Source: Altericroceibacterium indicum (GTDB lineage: Bacteria; Pseudomonadota; Alphaproteobacteria; Sphingomonadales; Sphingomonadaceae). Taken from it: a stretch of 64,000 nt of DNA. The notes under the pieces were generated by a model. The model was not told the DNA's origin. It worked only from the letters and a program-made list of their open reading frames with translations, and made no database searches. The translations under genes and the position numbers were made by a program. Of this stretch, positions 1 to 8,642 are shown in pieces. Positions within the stretch are counted from its first letter, which is position 1. Each line of letters starts with the position of its first letter. The stretch covers positions 124,001-188,000 of the forward strand of contig NZ_WTYQ01000003.1 in the NCBI RefSeq assembly GCF_009828105.1, read 5' to 3'.

Positions 1-55
1 CATCAAGCAGGCGCATGGCTGCGCGGCGGGCAGGAAATCCGGGTGTTTCGGGCAT
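1..55 (-). CDS. rsmB: RsmB-type 16S rRNA m5C methyltransferase, N-terminus only
   Basis: Only the first 18 codons are in the window; the gene runs off the left edge. The peptide opens MPETPGFPARRAAMRLLD. The ARRAAMRLLD segment matches the first helix of the NusB-like RNA-binding domain that starts RsmB/Sun proteins, which methylate C967 of 16S rRNA. The ATG is at 55-53, and the gene is divergent from the SDHAF4-like gene. The call rests on one short motif. The rest of the gene, with the SAM-binding domain and catalytic cysteines, should lie to the left. Confidence 0.5.
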   Translation of the reverse strand, partial: MPETPGFPARRAAMRLLD

Positions 56-166
56 CCGGGTGCCATAGAACAAGTGACAGAAAAGTGGGAAACGCTTTTT
101 TCACCAGCAAAGCCCCAAAACAGCCAGCGATTGCATCATGATGCGCCCATGCCCATTATAGAGCCT

Positions 167-358
167 ATGAGCAGCGAAACATCTTCCAACCCGAAATCAT
201 CGCGTGATTTCAAGAAGCCCGATTACTGGACGAATGATCCAGTACCGCAGCCCGCTGCGCCAAAGCCGCAGACCGAAGCCGCAGATGGGGACCACGATGG
301 GGTCAGCCCAACCCGCTATGGCGATTGGGTAAAAGACGGAATCGCGATAGATTTCTGA
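167..358 (+). CDS. DUF1674 / SDHAF4-like protein
   Basis: A small soluble protein (63 residues from the ATG at 167) whose C-terminus reads SPTRYGDWVKDGIAIDF. This is the signature of the DUF1674 family, whose eukaryotic member SDHAF4 helps assemble flavinylated succinate dehydrogenase. The N-terminal half is Pro- and Ser-rich and probably disordered. The frame is open further upstream (GTG at 74, ATG at 149), but DUF1674 proteins are usually about 60-70 residues and a start at 167 leaves about 110 bp for a divergent promoter region with rsmB. No strong ribosome binding site decides between 149 and 167. It is convergent with hemH. Confidence 0.75.
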   Translation: MSSETSSNPKSSRDFKKPDYWTNDPVPQPAAPKPQTEAADGDHDGVSPTRYGDWVKDGIAIDF

Positions 359-395
359 TTGAGTTGGTGGCGGCAAGTGCGCCGGACTAATCCGT

Positions 396-1418
396 TCAGA
401 TCCAGCCAGCCAGTTCGCGCCGCATCAGCATTTCCAGCATATCCATGCCAGCCTCCCCGGTGTTGAGACAGGATAGGGTGGCAAATTGCTCCCCACCTGC
501 TTCCATAAACTGCTCTTGTCCCCGAATCGCCAGTTCCTCCAGCGTTTCAAGGCAATCTGCCGAAAAGCCCGGAGCGGCAATCGCCACCCGCTTGGTGCCT
601 TTGCGCGCTTCTTCTTCCAGCACCACATCAGTCGCCGGTTCCAGCCATTTGGCGCTGCCAAAGCGAGACTGAAAGCTCGTTTCAATCCGCAAGCCCGGCC
701 CCACGAGAGCGTCTGACAAAAGGCGCGCGGTTTTTCGGCAATGGCAATGATAGGGATCGCCCAGTTCCAAGGTGCGCTGCGGCATTCCGTGGAAGCTCAG
801 CAGGAGCAATTCCGGCTGGAAAGTCAGGGCATCCAACTGGCGGCCCAGATCCTTGGCTAGCGCATCAATATAGGCCGGATCATCATAATAAGGCGGCAAG
901 GTCCGCAAGGCAGGCTGCCAGCGCATCGCTTTTAACGTATCAGCGACCTTATCCACCACAGTGGCATTGGTCGCACCGGAATATTGCGGATAGAGAGGGG
1001 CCAGCACAATCCGCTCACACCCGGCCTCCATCATTTCTGCCAGCCGCGAGGGGATCGACGGATTGCCATAACGCATGGCAAAGCTGACCTGAACGCCATC
1101 CCCCAAGCGCTGTTGCAAACCGGCTGCCTGATCCTCCGTAATCACGGCGAGAGGTGATCCGCGATCGGTCCAGACCTGTTGATAGGCATGGGCCGATTTC
1201 TTCGGTCGTATATTCAGCACAATCCCGCGCAGAATCGGCTGCCACGCAATCGCTGGAAGCTCCACCACTCGCCGATCAGAGAGAAATTCGCGCAAGTAAC
1301 GCTTTACGGCTGCTGGTGTAGGCGCATCCGGTGTTCCCAGATTGACCAACAGCAGCCCAACTTTTCCGGTCGTGACGGGCGGATGATCTGCTGGCAGATT
1401 TTGCGATTGGTAAGTCAT
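396..1418 (-). CDS. hemH: Ferrochelatase
   Basis: Ferrochelatase of 340 residues inserts Fe(II) into protoporphyrin IX, the last step of protoheme synthesis. The family start GLLLVNLGTPDAPT is at residues 21-34. The metal-site histidine is in LLSFHGMPQR (His210), and the C-terminal CLETLEE block (289-295) carries the conserved glutamate. DPYHCHC at 221-227 follows the histidine motif, as in many bacterial enzymes. The ATG overlaps the stop of the upstream molybdenum hydroxylase gene by 4 bp (ATGA), so the two are probably translationally coupled. It is the last gene of the mrp / hydroxylase / hemH operon. Confidence 0.96.
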   Translation of the reverse strand: MTYQSQNLPADHPPVTTGKVGLLLVNLGTPDAPTPAAVKRYLREFLSDRRVVELPAIAWQPILRGIVLNIRPKKSAHAYQQVWTDRGSPLAVITEDQAAGLQQRLGDGVQVSFAMRYGNPSIPSRLAEMMEAGCERIVLAPLYPQYSGATNATVVDKVADTLKAMRWQPALRTLPPYYDDPAYIDALAKDLGRQLDALTFQPELLLLSFHGMPQRTLELGDPYHCHCRKTARLLSDALVGPGLRIETSFQSRFGSAKWLEPATDVVLEEEARKGTKRVAIAAPGFSADCLETLEELAIRGQEQFMEAGGEQFATLSCLNTGEAGMDMLEMLMRRELAGWI

Positions 1419-3682
1419 ACTTCCCCTGTGTGCAGCGGCAGGCGGCGCAAGCGCAGGCCGGTTGCCGAATAAAGCGCATTGGCCAAAGCCGGAGCGACCG
1501 GCGCAACGGAAAGTTCCCCCGGATCGAATGGGTCAGCATCGCTGGCAATCAGTTCAATCTGAATTTCTGGCGTGCCAGAAAGCGTCGGCAAAGCAAAATC
1601 TGCGAGCCGCCCATTGGTCGGCAGGCCCCGTTCATAGCCGGTGGCAGACCCCAGAGCGAGGCCAAGACCATATATCAACCCGCCTTCAATCTGTTGCAAG
1701 GCAATGTCGCGATTGATGATTCTGCCAATATCCACCGCAGCAGACATGCGCTTCACATCAAGCCCACCTTCCCCGATCTGAACATCAGCGACAAGCGCGA
1801 TACGCCCGCCGGTTTCCAGTGTGCCCATGTGATGGCAGGCAAGCCCCTGCCCGCTATTATCGCCGCCGCCGCCCCAGCCCCCAAGGCGAGCCGCACGTTG
1901 CAGACATTCCGCAAGGCGCGGATCTTCGCCCAACATCTGCATCCGGAATGACAGCGGCTCACGCCGGGAAAGAGCCGCCACTTCATCGATCAGGCTTTCC
2001 ATAAAGAAAGCGGTATAGCCATGGGCGTTGCCGCGCAGCCTGCCAGTTGGAAGGCCAATCGATGCAGGCACATGATCGACCGCAACATTGGGAATGGCAT
2101 AGGCCGGGGTCAGGCCTTCCAGCGCCATCGGATCAGCGACACCTGCCACCTCTGCCATGGCGTCCCAATCTGTCCGGTCATCAAACAGTCTGGCACCAAA
2201 TTCACGGACAGTCGCGGGAAGTGCCGCACGGGCCAGAAGAGTCTTGATCGCTCCCTCTGCATCCAACTTCACGCTCATCTGCGCGGCAACGGGTGCTCTT
2301 GGGTGCAGGGTTAGCTGTTCCTGCCAGCGCGACCATGTAAGCTGCACCGGACGGCCCGTTTCGCGCGCGATCAGGGCCACTTCAACGGCATGTGCATAAT
2401 CAAGCCGCCGGTCAAAACTGCCGCCAGCAGGCATGGGATAAAGCACCACATCAGCGGGCGACATACCTAATGCCTTTGCCGCAGCACGCCGTGCATGATC
2501 CGGGGCCTGCGTCGCGATCCATAGTTCCAGCTTGCCATCCAGTAACCGCGCGGTGGCACTGGCCGTTTCAATCGTGCCATGCACAGCGGGCGCAACATCA
2601 TAGCGAAAAGACAAGGACGGTTCGCCAAGGCTCTCATCCCCTTCGCCGCGCGTGTAGATGCGCTGCGCTGTGCCTTGCTTCACAGCCTGATCCAGCGTCC
2701 GTTCAATCCGGCCACTGTCAATGGGATTGGGAACTGTGAATCGCGGAGCCATCTGGTCCAGCGCCTTTTCCGCGGCCCACCAACTGTTCGCCACGGCCGC
2801 CAGCCAGCGATTGCCCTGCACCACACCGACTAAACCTGACCGACCCGCCGCATCTTTGATGTCAAAGGAAGACAATTGCGCCTCTGTCACCGGACCATGT
2901 CGGATTGCAGCAAAGACCAGATCCGGCACACGAATGTCTCCTGCGAACAGGAAACTTCCATCCACTTTGGAAGGCAAATCCAATCGTGGAAAAGCAGTGC
3001 GTTCTTCCAATTCCAGCGGATCGCTGGGATCGCTCGGCGCTTCAGCGCGCAAGGGTGGGGGATTGGGCGGCGCAATGGCCGCAGCCTCTTCGGCCAGTTC
3101 TGCAAAGCTCAGGCGCTTGTCTCCATGCAGGATGAAACCGCCGCGCGCTTCGCATTCCAGCCAGTCAACATCCCAACGCTTGGCCGCTGCCTTAGTGAGC
3201 ATTGCGCGGCTGAGTGCTGCAGCTTCACGGCAGGGCATTTCATAGGCTGGCAAAGACATACCATCGGCAGTGACAGAGAAGCGGGTTTGTTCAGCCCAGC
3301 GACGTACCAGCCAATCATCGGGTTCATCCGTCAGTGCTGCAATGGGCGGCCGCCACAGCGGTGACCAGCGCGCCGCCAGTGCCAGATTGGGGTAGGCCCC
3401 GCTGATCGGGGCCGGCTCCACCGCGATTTGCCGCCAGTCTGCCCCCAGTTCCATTGCCACGATCTGCGCCAGAAGTGTGGTGATGCCCTGCCCCATTTCG
3501 ATCTGCGGAATAGCGACGGTCACCACACCATCGCTCGCAATTTTCAGCCAGGCGTCAAAACTATATTCGTCCCGGCCAGCAGGTAGTGGCGGGTCATAAT
3601 GGCGTGGCACAAAGCTCCACGCCACCAGCAGGCCGCCGCCCACGGCGGCGCCCGCCAGAAGACCACGCCGCGTCAGGCTCAT
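1415..3682 (-). CDS. Orphan molybdopterin-binding subunit of the isoquinoline 1-oxidoreductase / xanthine dehydrogenase family
   Basis: Large catalytic subunit (755 residues) of an IorB-type molybdenum hydroxylase. It starts SLTRRGLLAG, a twin-arginine motif before a hydrophobic stretch, so export to the periplasm is expected. Family marks include EMGQGITT (molybdenum cofactor loop), two repeated C2-type domains and a C-terminal segment rich in MAAVDIGRIIN-like motifs. The ATG at 3682 overlaps the mrp stop by 4 bp and puts the twin arginines at residues 5-6; an upstream ATG at 3709 would bury that signal. The usual [2Fe-2S] alpha subunit is absent on both sides. The substrate cannot be told; aromatic N-heterocycles or aldehydes are typical for the family. 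Confidence 0.85.
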   Translation of the reverse strand: MSLTRRGLLAGAAVGGGLLVAWSFVPRHYDPPLPAGRDEYSFDAWLKIASDGVVTVAIPQIEMGQGITTLLAQIVAMELGADWRQIAVEPAPISGAYPNLALAARWSPLWRPPIAALTDEPDDWLVRRWAEQTRFSVTADGMSLPAYEMPCREAAALSRAMLTKAAAKRWDVDWLECEARGGFILHGDKRLSFAELAEEAAAIAPPNPPPLRAEAPSDPSDPLELEERTAFPRLDLPSKVDGSFLFAGDIRVPDLVFAAIRHGPVTEAQLSSFDIKDAAGRSGLVGVVQGNRWLAAVANSWWAAEKALDQMAPRFTVPNPIDSGRIERTLDQAVKQGTAQRIYTRGEGDESLGEPSLSFRYDVAPAVHGTIETASATARLLDGKLELWIATQAPDHARRAAAKALGMSPADVVLYPMPAGGSFDRRLDYAHAVEVALIARETGRPVQLTWSRWQEQLTLHPRAPVAAQMSVKLDAEGAIKTLLARAALPATVREFGARLFDDRTDWDAMAEVAGVADPMALEGLTPAYAIPNVAVDHVPASIGLPTGRLRGNAHGYTAFFMESLIDEVAALSRREPLSFRMQMLGEDPRLAECLQRAARLGGWGGGGDNSGQGLACHHMGTLETGGRIALVADVQIGEGGLDVKRMSAAVDIGRIINRDIALQQIEGGLIYGLGLALGSATGYERGLPTNGRLADFALPTLSGTPEIQIELIASDADPFDPGELSVAPVAPALANALYSATGLRLRRLPLHTGEV

Positions 3683-4653
3683 CCGTGTGAGCCTTTCGCC
3701 TTGAGCCAATCACTCACCTTGCGGGCAATCCCGGCAAAAGCCTGCCCCTGTGGCGTATCCCCTGCAGCAAGCGGCTGCCCGGTATCGCTGGAAACACGAA
3801 TTTCCATGGCCAGTGGAATGCGGCCAAGGAAGGTCTCTTCCAATTGCCCGGCGGCGGCCTGTGCCCCGCCCGTCCCGAAAGGATCGCTGATTTCGCCACA
3901 ATGCGGGCACATATAGCCCGCCATATTCTCAACCAGGCCAATGATGGGAACATGGGCCTGCCGGAACAGGTCCATCGCGCGTGCGGCATCAATCAATGAA
4001 AGATCCTGCGGGGTGGAGACCACCACTGCGCCATCTGGCTTGAACTTCTGGATCATGGTGAGCTGGATATCGCCAGTGCCAGGCGGCAGATCAATCAGGA
4101 GAAGCTCCGTATCGCCCCAATCGGCTTCCATCATCTGCGTCAAAGCGCCGCCAGTCATCGGCCCGCGCCATGCAATTGCCTTGCCCGGTTCAATCATGTG
4201 GCCGGTAGAAAGCAGCTTCACGCCAAATTCGCTATCGACCGCAATCAACTGCTTGTCTCGCGCTTTCGGCTTCTGCCCCGAAGGGTCCAGCAAAGTGGGC
4301 TGCGACGGGCCATAAATATCCGCATCGACAACACCGACCTTATATCCGGCCCTTGCCAGCGACACTGCAAGGTTGGCGGTCAGCGTAGATTTACCGACGC
4401 CGCCCTTGCCTGAACCCACAGCGATAATAGGGCGCTTTACCTTATCCGCCATCATCGCCACGCGAACCTCGCTCACGCCCTCGGCACCTTCCAGCGCTCC
4501 CCGCAGGTCAGCTTCGAGCGCTTCTGCTTGTGGCCGCGCGAGGCCGGTTGCATCCATGACCAGAGTGGCCACACCTTCGCTCAATTTGGCGGAACGCACC
4601 CTTGCAGAAATAGCGTCAGGAAGCTGGTTCTTGATTGTATTTTCACTCGTCAT
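3679..4653 (-). CDS. mrp: Mrp/NBP35-type Fe-S cluster carrier ATPase (ApbC)
   Basis: P-loop ATPase of 324 residues that carries [4Fe-4S] clusters to apo-proteins. A short DUF59-like N-terminal domain (about residues 10-70) precedes the deviant Walker A motif GKGGVGKS (82-89). Next come VVDADIYGPSQP, the switch motif LLIDLPPGTGD and the cluster-binding MCPHCG motif. The chosen ATG has an AGGG ribosome binding site upstream. A longer frame reaches back to 5058, but that part overlaps hflK on the other strand and shows no family similarity. It is first in the operon with a molybdenum hydroxylase and ferrochelatase, both cofactor-linked. Confidence 0.95.
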   Translation of the reverse strand: MTSENTIKNQLPDAISARVRSAKLSEGVATLVMDATGLARPQAEALEADLRGALEGAEGVSEVRVAMMADKVKRPIIAVGSGKGGVGKSTLTANLAVSLARAGYKVGVVDADIYGPSQPTLLDPSGQKPKARDKQLIAVDSEFGVKLLSTGHMIEPGKAIAWRGPMTGGALTQMMEADWGDTELLLIDLPPGTGDIQLTMIQKFKPDGAVVVSTPQDLSLIDAARAMDLFRQAHVPIIGLVENMAGYMCPHCGEISDPFGTGGAQAAAGQLEETFLGRIPLAMEIRVSSDTGQPLAAGDTPQGQAFAGIARKVSDWLKAKGSHG

Positions 4654-4788
4654 ACCAGCCCTGCTAGCGGTTTCGCTTGAGCCATGCAGCGAAAACTTGG
4701 TCCACCGCCCCTGTTTTTCCTCCATTATGTGCCTATAACAGACTGCATGAATATTCTGGGTGGGATCATCGGACGGATCGGATTGGCA

Positions 4789-5955
4789 ATGGCCGATAAA
4801 AACAGCCCTTGGGGGAAGCCCTCCAAGAGCGGCAATGATGGCGAGAGCAACGGCGGAAAGCCAATGGGTGACAAGGATGACAGCGAGGGCGGCAATGACG
4901 CACCTCCGCCGCGCGGACCACGCAACCCCTGGCTCCCTGACGGCAATTCCACGCCTGAACGCCCGCGTCGTAAAGCAAGTATTGAAGACATTTTCAAAGG
5001 CAAAGGCCCTGAAGGCCCACGTCGCAGCGGTGGTGGAGGGGGTGGCCCCACATTCCATATGCCCACCCGCCCCGGCGGCAAAAGCTGGGTGCCTTTCATC
5101 GTTGCCGCGGTCATTCTTGTGTGGATTTTATTCAGTTCGTTCCATCAGGTTGGCCCACGTCAACAGGGCATCGTCTCCACTTTCGGGCGATATTCGCACA
5201 CTATTGATTCCGGTATTTCGCTGACTGCACCATGGCCGATTCAGAAAGTCGATATCACTGATGTAACTTCCATCCGCCGCGAGAACATTCCGGAAAGCGG
5301 CAATGAGAAGCTGATGCTGACGGCGGATCAGAATCTGGTGGATCTGTCCTACCTCATTCGGTGGAACATCAAGGATCTCAAGCAATATCGATACCAACTC
5401 GCAGAACCGGAAGAAACCGTGCGCGAAGTGGGTGAGGCCGCCATGCGTGCATCGGTGGCCGAACATGATCTTGATCGGGTTTTATCCGGCTCAGGCCGTG
5501 CAGAAATTGAACAGCGCGTGCGCGACCGGATGCAGGACATTCTTGATGCCTACCGTTCCGGCATTGCTGTGCAGGGTATTGAAATCGAGAAGACCGATCC
5601 GCCAGCGCGCGTAGTGGACGCCTTCAAGGCAGTTTCGGCTGCTCAACAAGCCGCCCAGACAGACATCAACCGTTCTCGTGCCTGGGCTCAGCAACTTCTC
5701 GCGCAAGCGGAAGGTGACGCTGCTTCCTTTGACAAGGTTTATGCCGAATATCGCCTTGCGCCTGAAGTGACCCGTCGGCGGATGTATTATGAAACCATGG
5801 AGAAGGTGCTGGCCAATACGGATAAGACGATCATCGAAGCAGATGGTGTTGTACCCTATCTCCCACTTCCAGAGACGCGCAAACGCAAAGCTGACATCAC
5901 AGTCTCTGCACCTTCAACCCCCGCGAAACCAGCGACCACCACAGGAGGCCAGTAA
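4789..5955 (+). CDS. hflK: FtsH protease modulator HflK
   Basis: SPFH/band 7 membrane protein (388 residues) that with HflC forms the large cage around the FtsH protease in the inner membrane. A Gly/Pro/charged cytoplasmic tail (1-98, including a poly-Gly run) is followed by one transmembrane helix (about 101-118) and the periplasmic SPFH domain starting VGPRQQGIVSTFGRY. The family start MADKNSPWGKP supports 4789, preceded by a purine-rich stretch; an ATG at 4747 would add 14 residues. hflC follows after 2 bp. The gene is divergent from mrp. Confidence 0.93.
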   Translation: MADKNSPWGKPSKSGNDGESNGGKPMGDKDDSEGGNDAPPPRGPRNPWLPDGNSTPERPRRKASIEDIFKGKGPEGPRRSGGGGGGPTFHMPTRPGGKSWVPFIVAAVILVWILFSSFHQVGPRQQGIVSTFGRYSHTIDSGISLTAPWPIQKVDITDVTSIRRENIPESGNEKLMLTADQNLVDLSYLIRWNIKDLKQYRYQLAEPEETVREVGEAAMRASVAEHDLDRVLSGSGRAEIEQRVRDRMQDILDAYRSGIAVQGIEIEKTDPPARVVDAFKAVSAAQQAAQTDINRSRAWAQQLLAQAEGDAASFDKVYAEYRLAPEVTRRRMYYETMEKVLANTDKTIIEADGVVPYLPLPETRKRKADITVSAPSTPAKPATTTGGQ

Positions 5956-5957
5956 TC

Positions 5958-6806
5958 ATGGAACAGATCTGGCACAAATATAAGGTCCTGATTATCGGCG
6001 CAGTGGTGGCCATCGCGATTGCAATGTCCTGTTTCATCGTGGTTCCGGAAACGCAGCAAGCCGTTATCATTCGCGCAGGTGATCCGGTCCGGGTAGCCAA
6101 CCGCTTCCGCCCGGATACCCAATTTGGCAAAACCGGCGCAGGCATCATCTTCCGCATCCCGCTCCTCGAACGGGTCGTTCGGATCGATAAGCGCGTGCTT
6201 GATTTGGATATGGACCGCCAGCAGGTTCTATCGAATGACCAGCAGCGTCTTGATGTTGATGCTTATGCGCGCTTCCGCATCATTGATCCGATCCGCATGG
6301 TGAAAACTGCAGGGACCGAAAGTCGGGTTGCTGAACAGCTCAAACCCATCCTGACATCCGTTCTTCGGCAGGAACTGGGGCGCCGCGCCTTCAGTTCACT
6401 GCTCACCGCCGAACGCGGCGATGCCATGAAGACCATTCGGGATAATCTCGACAGGCAGGCTCGCCAATATGGTGCGCAGGTGATCGACGTGCGCATCAAA
6501 CGTGCTGATCTTCCCGATGGCACACCCCTCGAATCCGCTTTCACCCGCATGGAAACGGATCGTGAAGAAGAAGCGGCCACCATCCGTGCTCAAGGCCGTA
6601 AGAATGCGCAGATCATTCGTGCAGAAGCCGAAGCACAAGCATCGGCAACCTATGCGAAGGCTTTTGGCAAAGATCCGGACTTCTACGATTTTTACCGTGC
6701 CATGCAGAGCTATACCACGACCTTTGGCAGCGGATCGGGTGAAAGCCAGATCATTCTTTCGCCAGATAATGAGTATCTTAGGCAATTTCGTGGCCGAAAG
6801 CGCTGA
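5958..6806 (+). CDS. hflC: FtsH protease modulator HflC
   Basis: Partner of HflK (282 residues). A transmembrane helix near residues 9-29 is followed by the SPFH domain, VPETQQAVIIRAGDPV, and a long charged helical stretch rich in Glu and Ala (about 190-235) as in band 7 proteins. The GGAGG ribosome binding site lies inside the end of hflK, so the two are co-translated. degP follows in the same direction after about 100 bp; together they make an envelope protein quality-control group. Confidence 0.95.
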   Translation: MEQIWHKYKVLIIGAVVAIAIAMSCFIVVPETQQAVIIRAGDPVRVANRFRPDTQFGKTGAGIIFRIPLLERVVRIDKRVLDLDMDRQQVLSNDQQRLDVDAYARFRIIDPIRMVKTAGTESRVAEQLKPILTSVLRQELGRRAFSSLLTAERGDAMKTIRDNLDRQARQYGAQVIDVRIKRADLPDGTPLESAFTRMETDREEEAATIRAQGRKNAQIIRAEAEAQASATYAKAFGKDPDFYDFYRAMQSYTTTFGSGSGESQIILSPDNEYLRQFRGRKR

Positions 6807-6865
6807 TCATTCAAATCGTATTCAGGCCGAATAGGCTGCAATAGAGCAGTATCCGAATTGGCGTT

Positions 6866-6885
6866 TTTCAGCGCCTCAGCTGAAA
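6866..6885 (+). other. Hairpin next to the degP ribosome binding site
   Basis: Perfect 7 bp inverted repeat, TTTCAGC and GCTGAAA with a 6-base loop. Its right arm touches the AAAGGA purine tract before degP. It may affect translation initiation or mRNA stability. No known element is recognised. Confidence 0.35.
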
Positions 6886-6907
6886 GGAAATAAAGGACGT
6901 GAAGCCC

Positions 6908-8437
6908 ATGCGTTATTCTTATGGCATCACATCAGCCCTGCTCGCCGGCGGGGCTGCCATCTCGCTCATCACCGGTTATCCGGCAGGAGCTCAGGTCGCA
7001 CAAAATGACGCGGCCCATATGGAGCATGTCACACCCCGAGCGGGCGCCCCGTCCAGCTTCGCCGATCTTACGGAACAATTGCAGCCAGCGGTGGTGAATA
7101 TTGCCACCAAGCAGCGCATTACTGTCAACAACAACCCCTTTGCAGGCACGCCTTTCGCTGAAATGTTCGGCAACCGTGGCCGCCCGACAACGCGTGAAGC
7201 ACAATCGCTGGGTTCCGGCTTCATCGTCTCGGCAGATGGCTATGTGGTGACCAACAACCACGTGATCGCAGCCGAAGGCGGCGGTGAAGTGGAAGAAATC
7301 ACCGTCAGCACAACAGACGGCACCGAATATCCCGCCGAACTGGTAGGCCGCGACGCCGATTCCGACCTCGCAGTGCTCAAGATCAAGAGCGACAAGCCGT
7401 TCAAATTTGTGAAATTTGGCGACTCCGCTCATGCCCGGGTGGGCGATTGGGTGATCGCTATCGGCAACCCTTTCGGCCTGGGCGGCACGGTGACGGCCGG
7501 GATTATTTCCGCTGTATACCGCAACACCGGTCAGCTTGGCGCCTACGATCGCTACATTCAGACTGATGCCAGTATCAATCGCGGGAACTCCGGCGGTCCG
7601 CTGTTCGATATGGAAGGCAATGTGATCGGCATTAACAATGCGATCTATTCCCCATCGGGCGGTAGCGTCGGCATTGGTTTTGCCATCCCGGCAGAAATCG
7701 CATCACCCATCGTCGATAAGTTGATCGCTGGCGAAGAAATCAAACGCGGTTACCTTGGCGTTTTGATCGGCCCGGTTTCTGAAGATATGGCAGAAGCTCT
7801 GGGTATCCCCGAGAACCACGGGGAATTCGTCCAGTCCGTCACCTCAGATGGCCCTGCAGAAAAGGCGGGGCTCCAGCCTGGTGACGTGGTGATGAAGGTG
7901 GATGGCAAGGATGTCACTCCCGACCAGTCACTGTCCTATCTTGTTGCCAATATTGAACCAGGCAAGCGCGTACCGGTAGAGATCAATCGCAACGGCAAGC
8001 GCCAGAGCATTACGATCACAGTTGGGGAACGCCCGAGCCAGGAAGAATTGGCCAAGCAGACATTTGACCCGGACAGTCAAAATCTTGACTCTCAACAAGG
8101 TCAGTCTGCTGGGCCAGGTGTCATCGAAAACGCTCTTGGTTTACAGGCAATCCCGCTCAACGCACAAATCGCGCGTCAATTGGGTGCCAGCCCTGATACA
8201 AAGGGTGTTGTGGTCACCGCTGTAGACCCAAGCTCGGATGCAGCCCAGAAGGGCTTACAGCGTGGTGATATTCTCCTCACCGCCAATTATCAGCGCATCG
8301 CAAGCGTTGAGGACCTGGAAAAAGTCGTCAAGGCTGCTCAGGCAGAAGGCCGTGAAGCCGTTCTTCTACGTGTTCAGCGTCGTGGCCAGCAGGCGGCCTT
8401 TGTTCCGGTTCGCCTGAATGCACCTGACAAGAAATAA
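6908..8437 (+). CDS. degP: DegP/HtrA-type periplasmic serine protease
   Basis: Do-family protease and chaperone of 509 residues. It has a signal peptide ending near GYPAGAQ and a trypsin-like domain with the triad His118 (VVTNNHVI), Asp153 (DADSDLAVLKI) and Ser228 (NRGNSGGPLFD). Two PDZ domains follow, with GYLGVLIGPV opening the first and KGVVVTAVDPSSDAAQKG in the second. It degrades misfolded envelope proteins. ATG 6908 has AGGA at suitable distance; a GTG at 6899 in the same frame is possible. The gene ends before two plus-strand hairpins. Confidence 0.95.
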   Translation: MRYSYGITSALLAGGAAISLITGYPAGAQVAQNDAAHMEHVTPRAGAPSSFADLTEQLQPAVVNIATKQRITVNNNPFAGTPFAEMFGNRGRPTTREAQSLGSGFIVSADGYVVTNNHVIAAEGGGEVEEITVSTTDGTEYPAELVGRDADSDLAVLKIKSDKPFKFVKFGDSAHARVGDWVIAIGNPFGLGGTVTAGIISAVYRNTGQLGAYDRYIQTDASINRGNSGGPLFDMEGNVIGINNAIYSPSGGSVGIGFAIPAEIASPIVDKLIAGEEIKRGYLGVLIGPVSEDMAEALGIPENHGEFVQSVTSDGPAEKAGLQPGDVVMKVDGKDVTPDQSLSYLVANIEPGKRVPVEINRNGKRQSITITVGERPSQEELAKQTFDPDSQNLDSQQGQSAGPGVIENALGLQAIPLNAQIARQLGASPDTKGVVVTAVDPSSDAAQKGLQRGDILLTANYQRIASVEDLEKVVKAAQAEGREAVLLRVQRRGQQAAFVPVRLNAPDKK

Positions 8438-8447
8438 CACTATCTTC

Positions 8448-8476
8448 GGCCTTCCTCCCGTTTAGTGGGGAAGGCC
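8448..8476 (+). other. Hairpin after degP
   Basis: Perfect 8 bp arms GGCCTTCC and GGAAGGCC around a 13-base loop, just after the degP stop and before a stronger terminator. It probably helps protect the 3' end or end transcription. Confidence 0.5.
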
Positions 8477-8489
8477 TTCAGGAATGAGA

Positions 8490-8526
8490 ACACCGGCAAG
8501 AGTGGAATGCTCTTGCTGGTGTTTTT
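8490..8526 (+). terminator. Rho-independent terminator of the hflK-hflC-degP region
   Basis: Arms ACACCGGCAAGAG and CTCTTGCTGGTGT (13 bp with one G-T pair, 7-base loop) are followed directly by a run of T. Typical intrinsic terminator for the plus strand. Confidence 0.85.
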
Positions 8527-8604
8527 GTATGTCCTGAATGAATAGAAAAGCAGAGGTCAGCAGTCGCAGTCAAAACCTGCAACTGGGCACGTCCTCCTTT
8601 TACA

Positions 8605-8637
8605 TAAAAGCGCGGCAATCTGAATGATTGCCGCGCT
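8605..8637 (-). terminator. Rho-independent terminator of the penicillin-binding protein gene
   Basis: Arms AGCGCGGCAATC and GATTGCCGCGCT (12 bp, perfect) with a 5-base loop. Read on the minus strand the stem is followed by TTTTATG, 5 bp past the stop of the gene at 8643. The stretch 8438-8642 holds no gene. Confidence 0.8.
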
Positions 8638-8642
8638 CTATC

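Noticed and set aside
1-141. Plus-strand open frame running from the left edge into the SDHAF4-like region
   Set aside because: It has no recognisable residues, whereas the minus strand reads as the RsmB N-terminus over the same bases.
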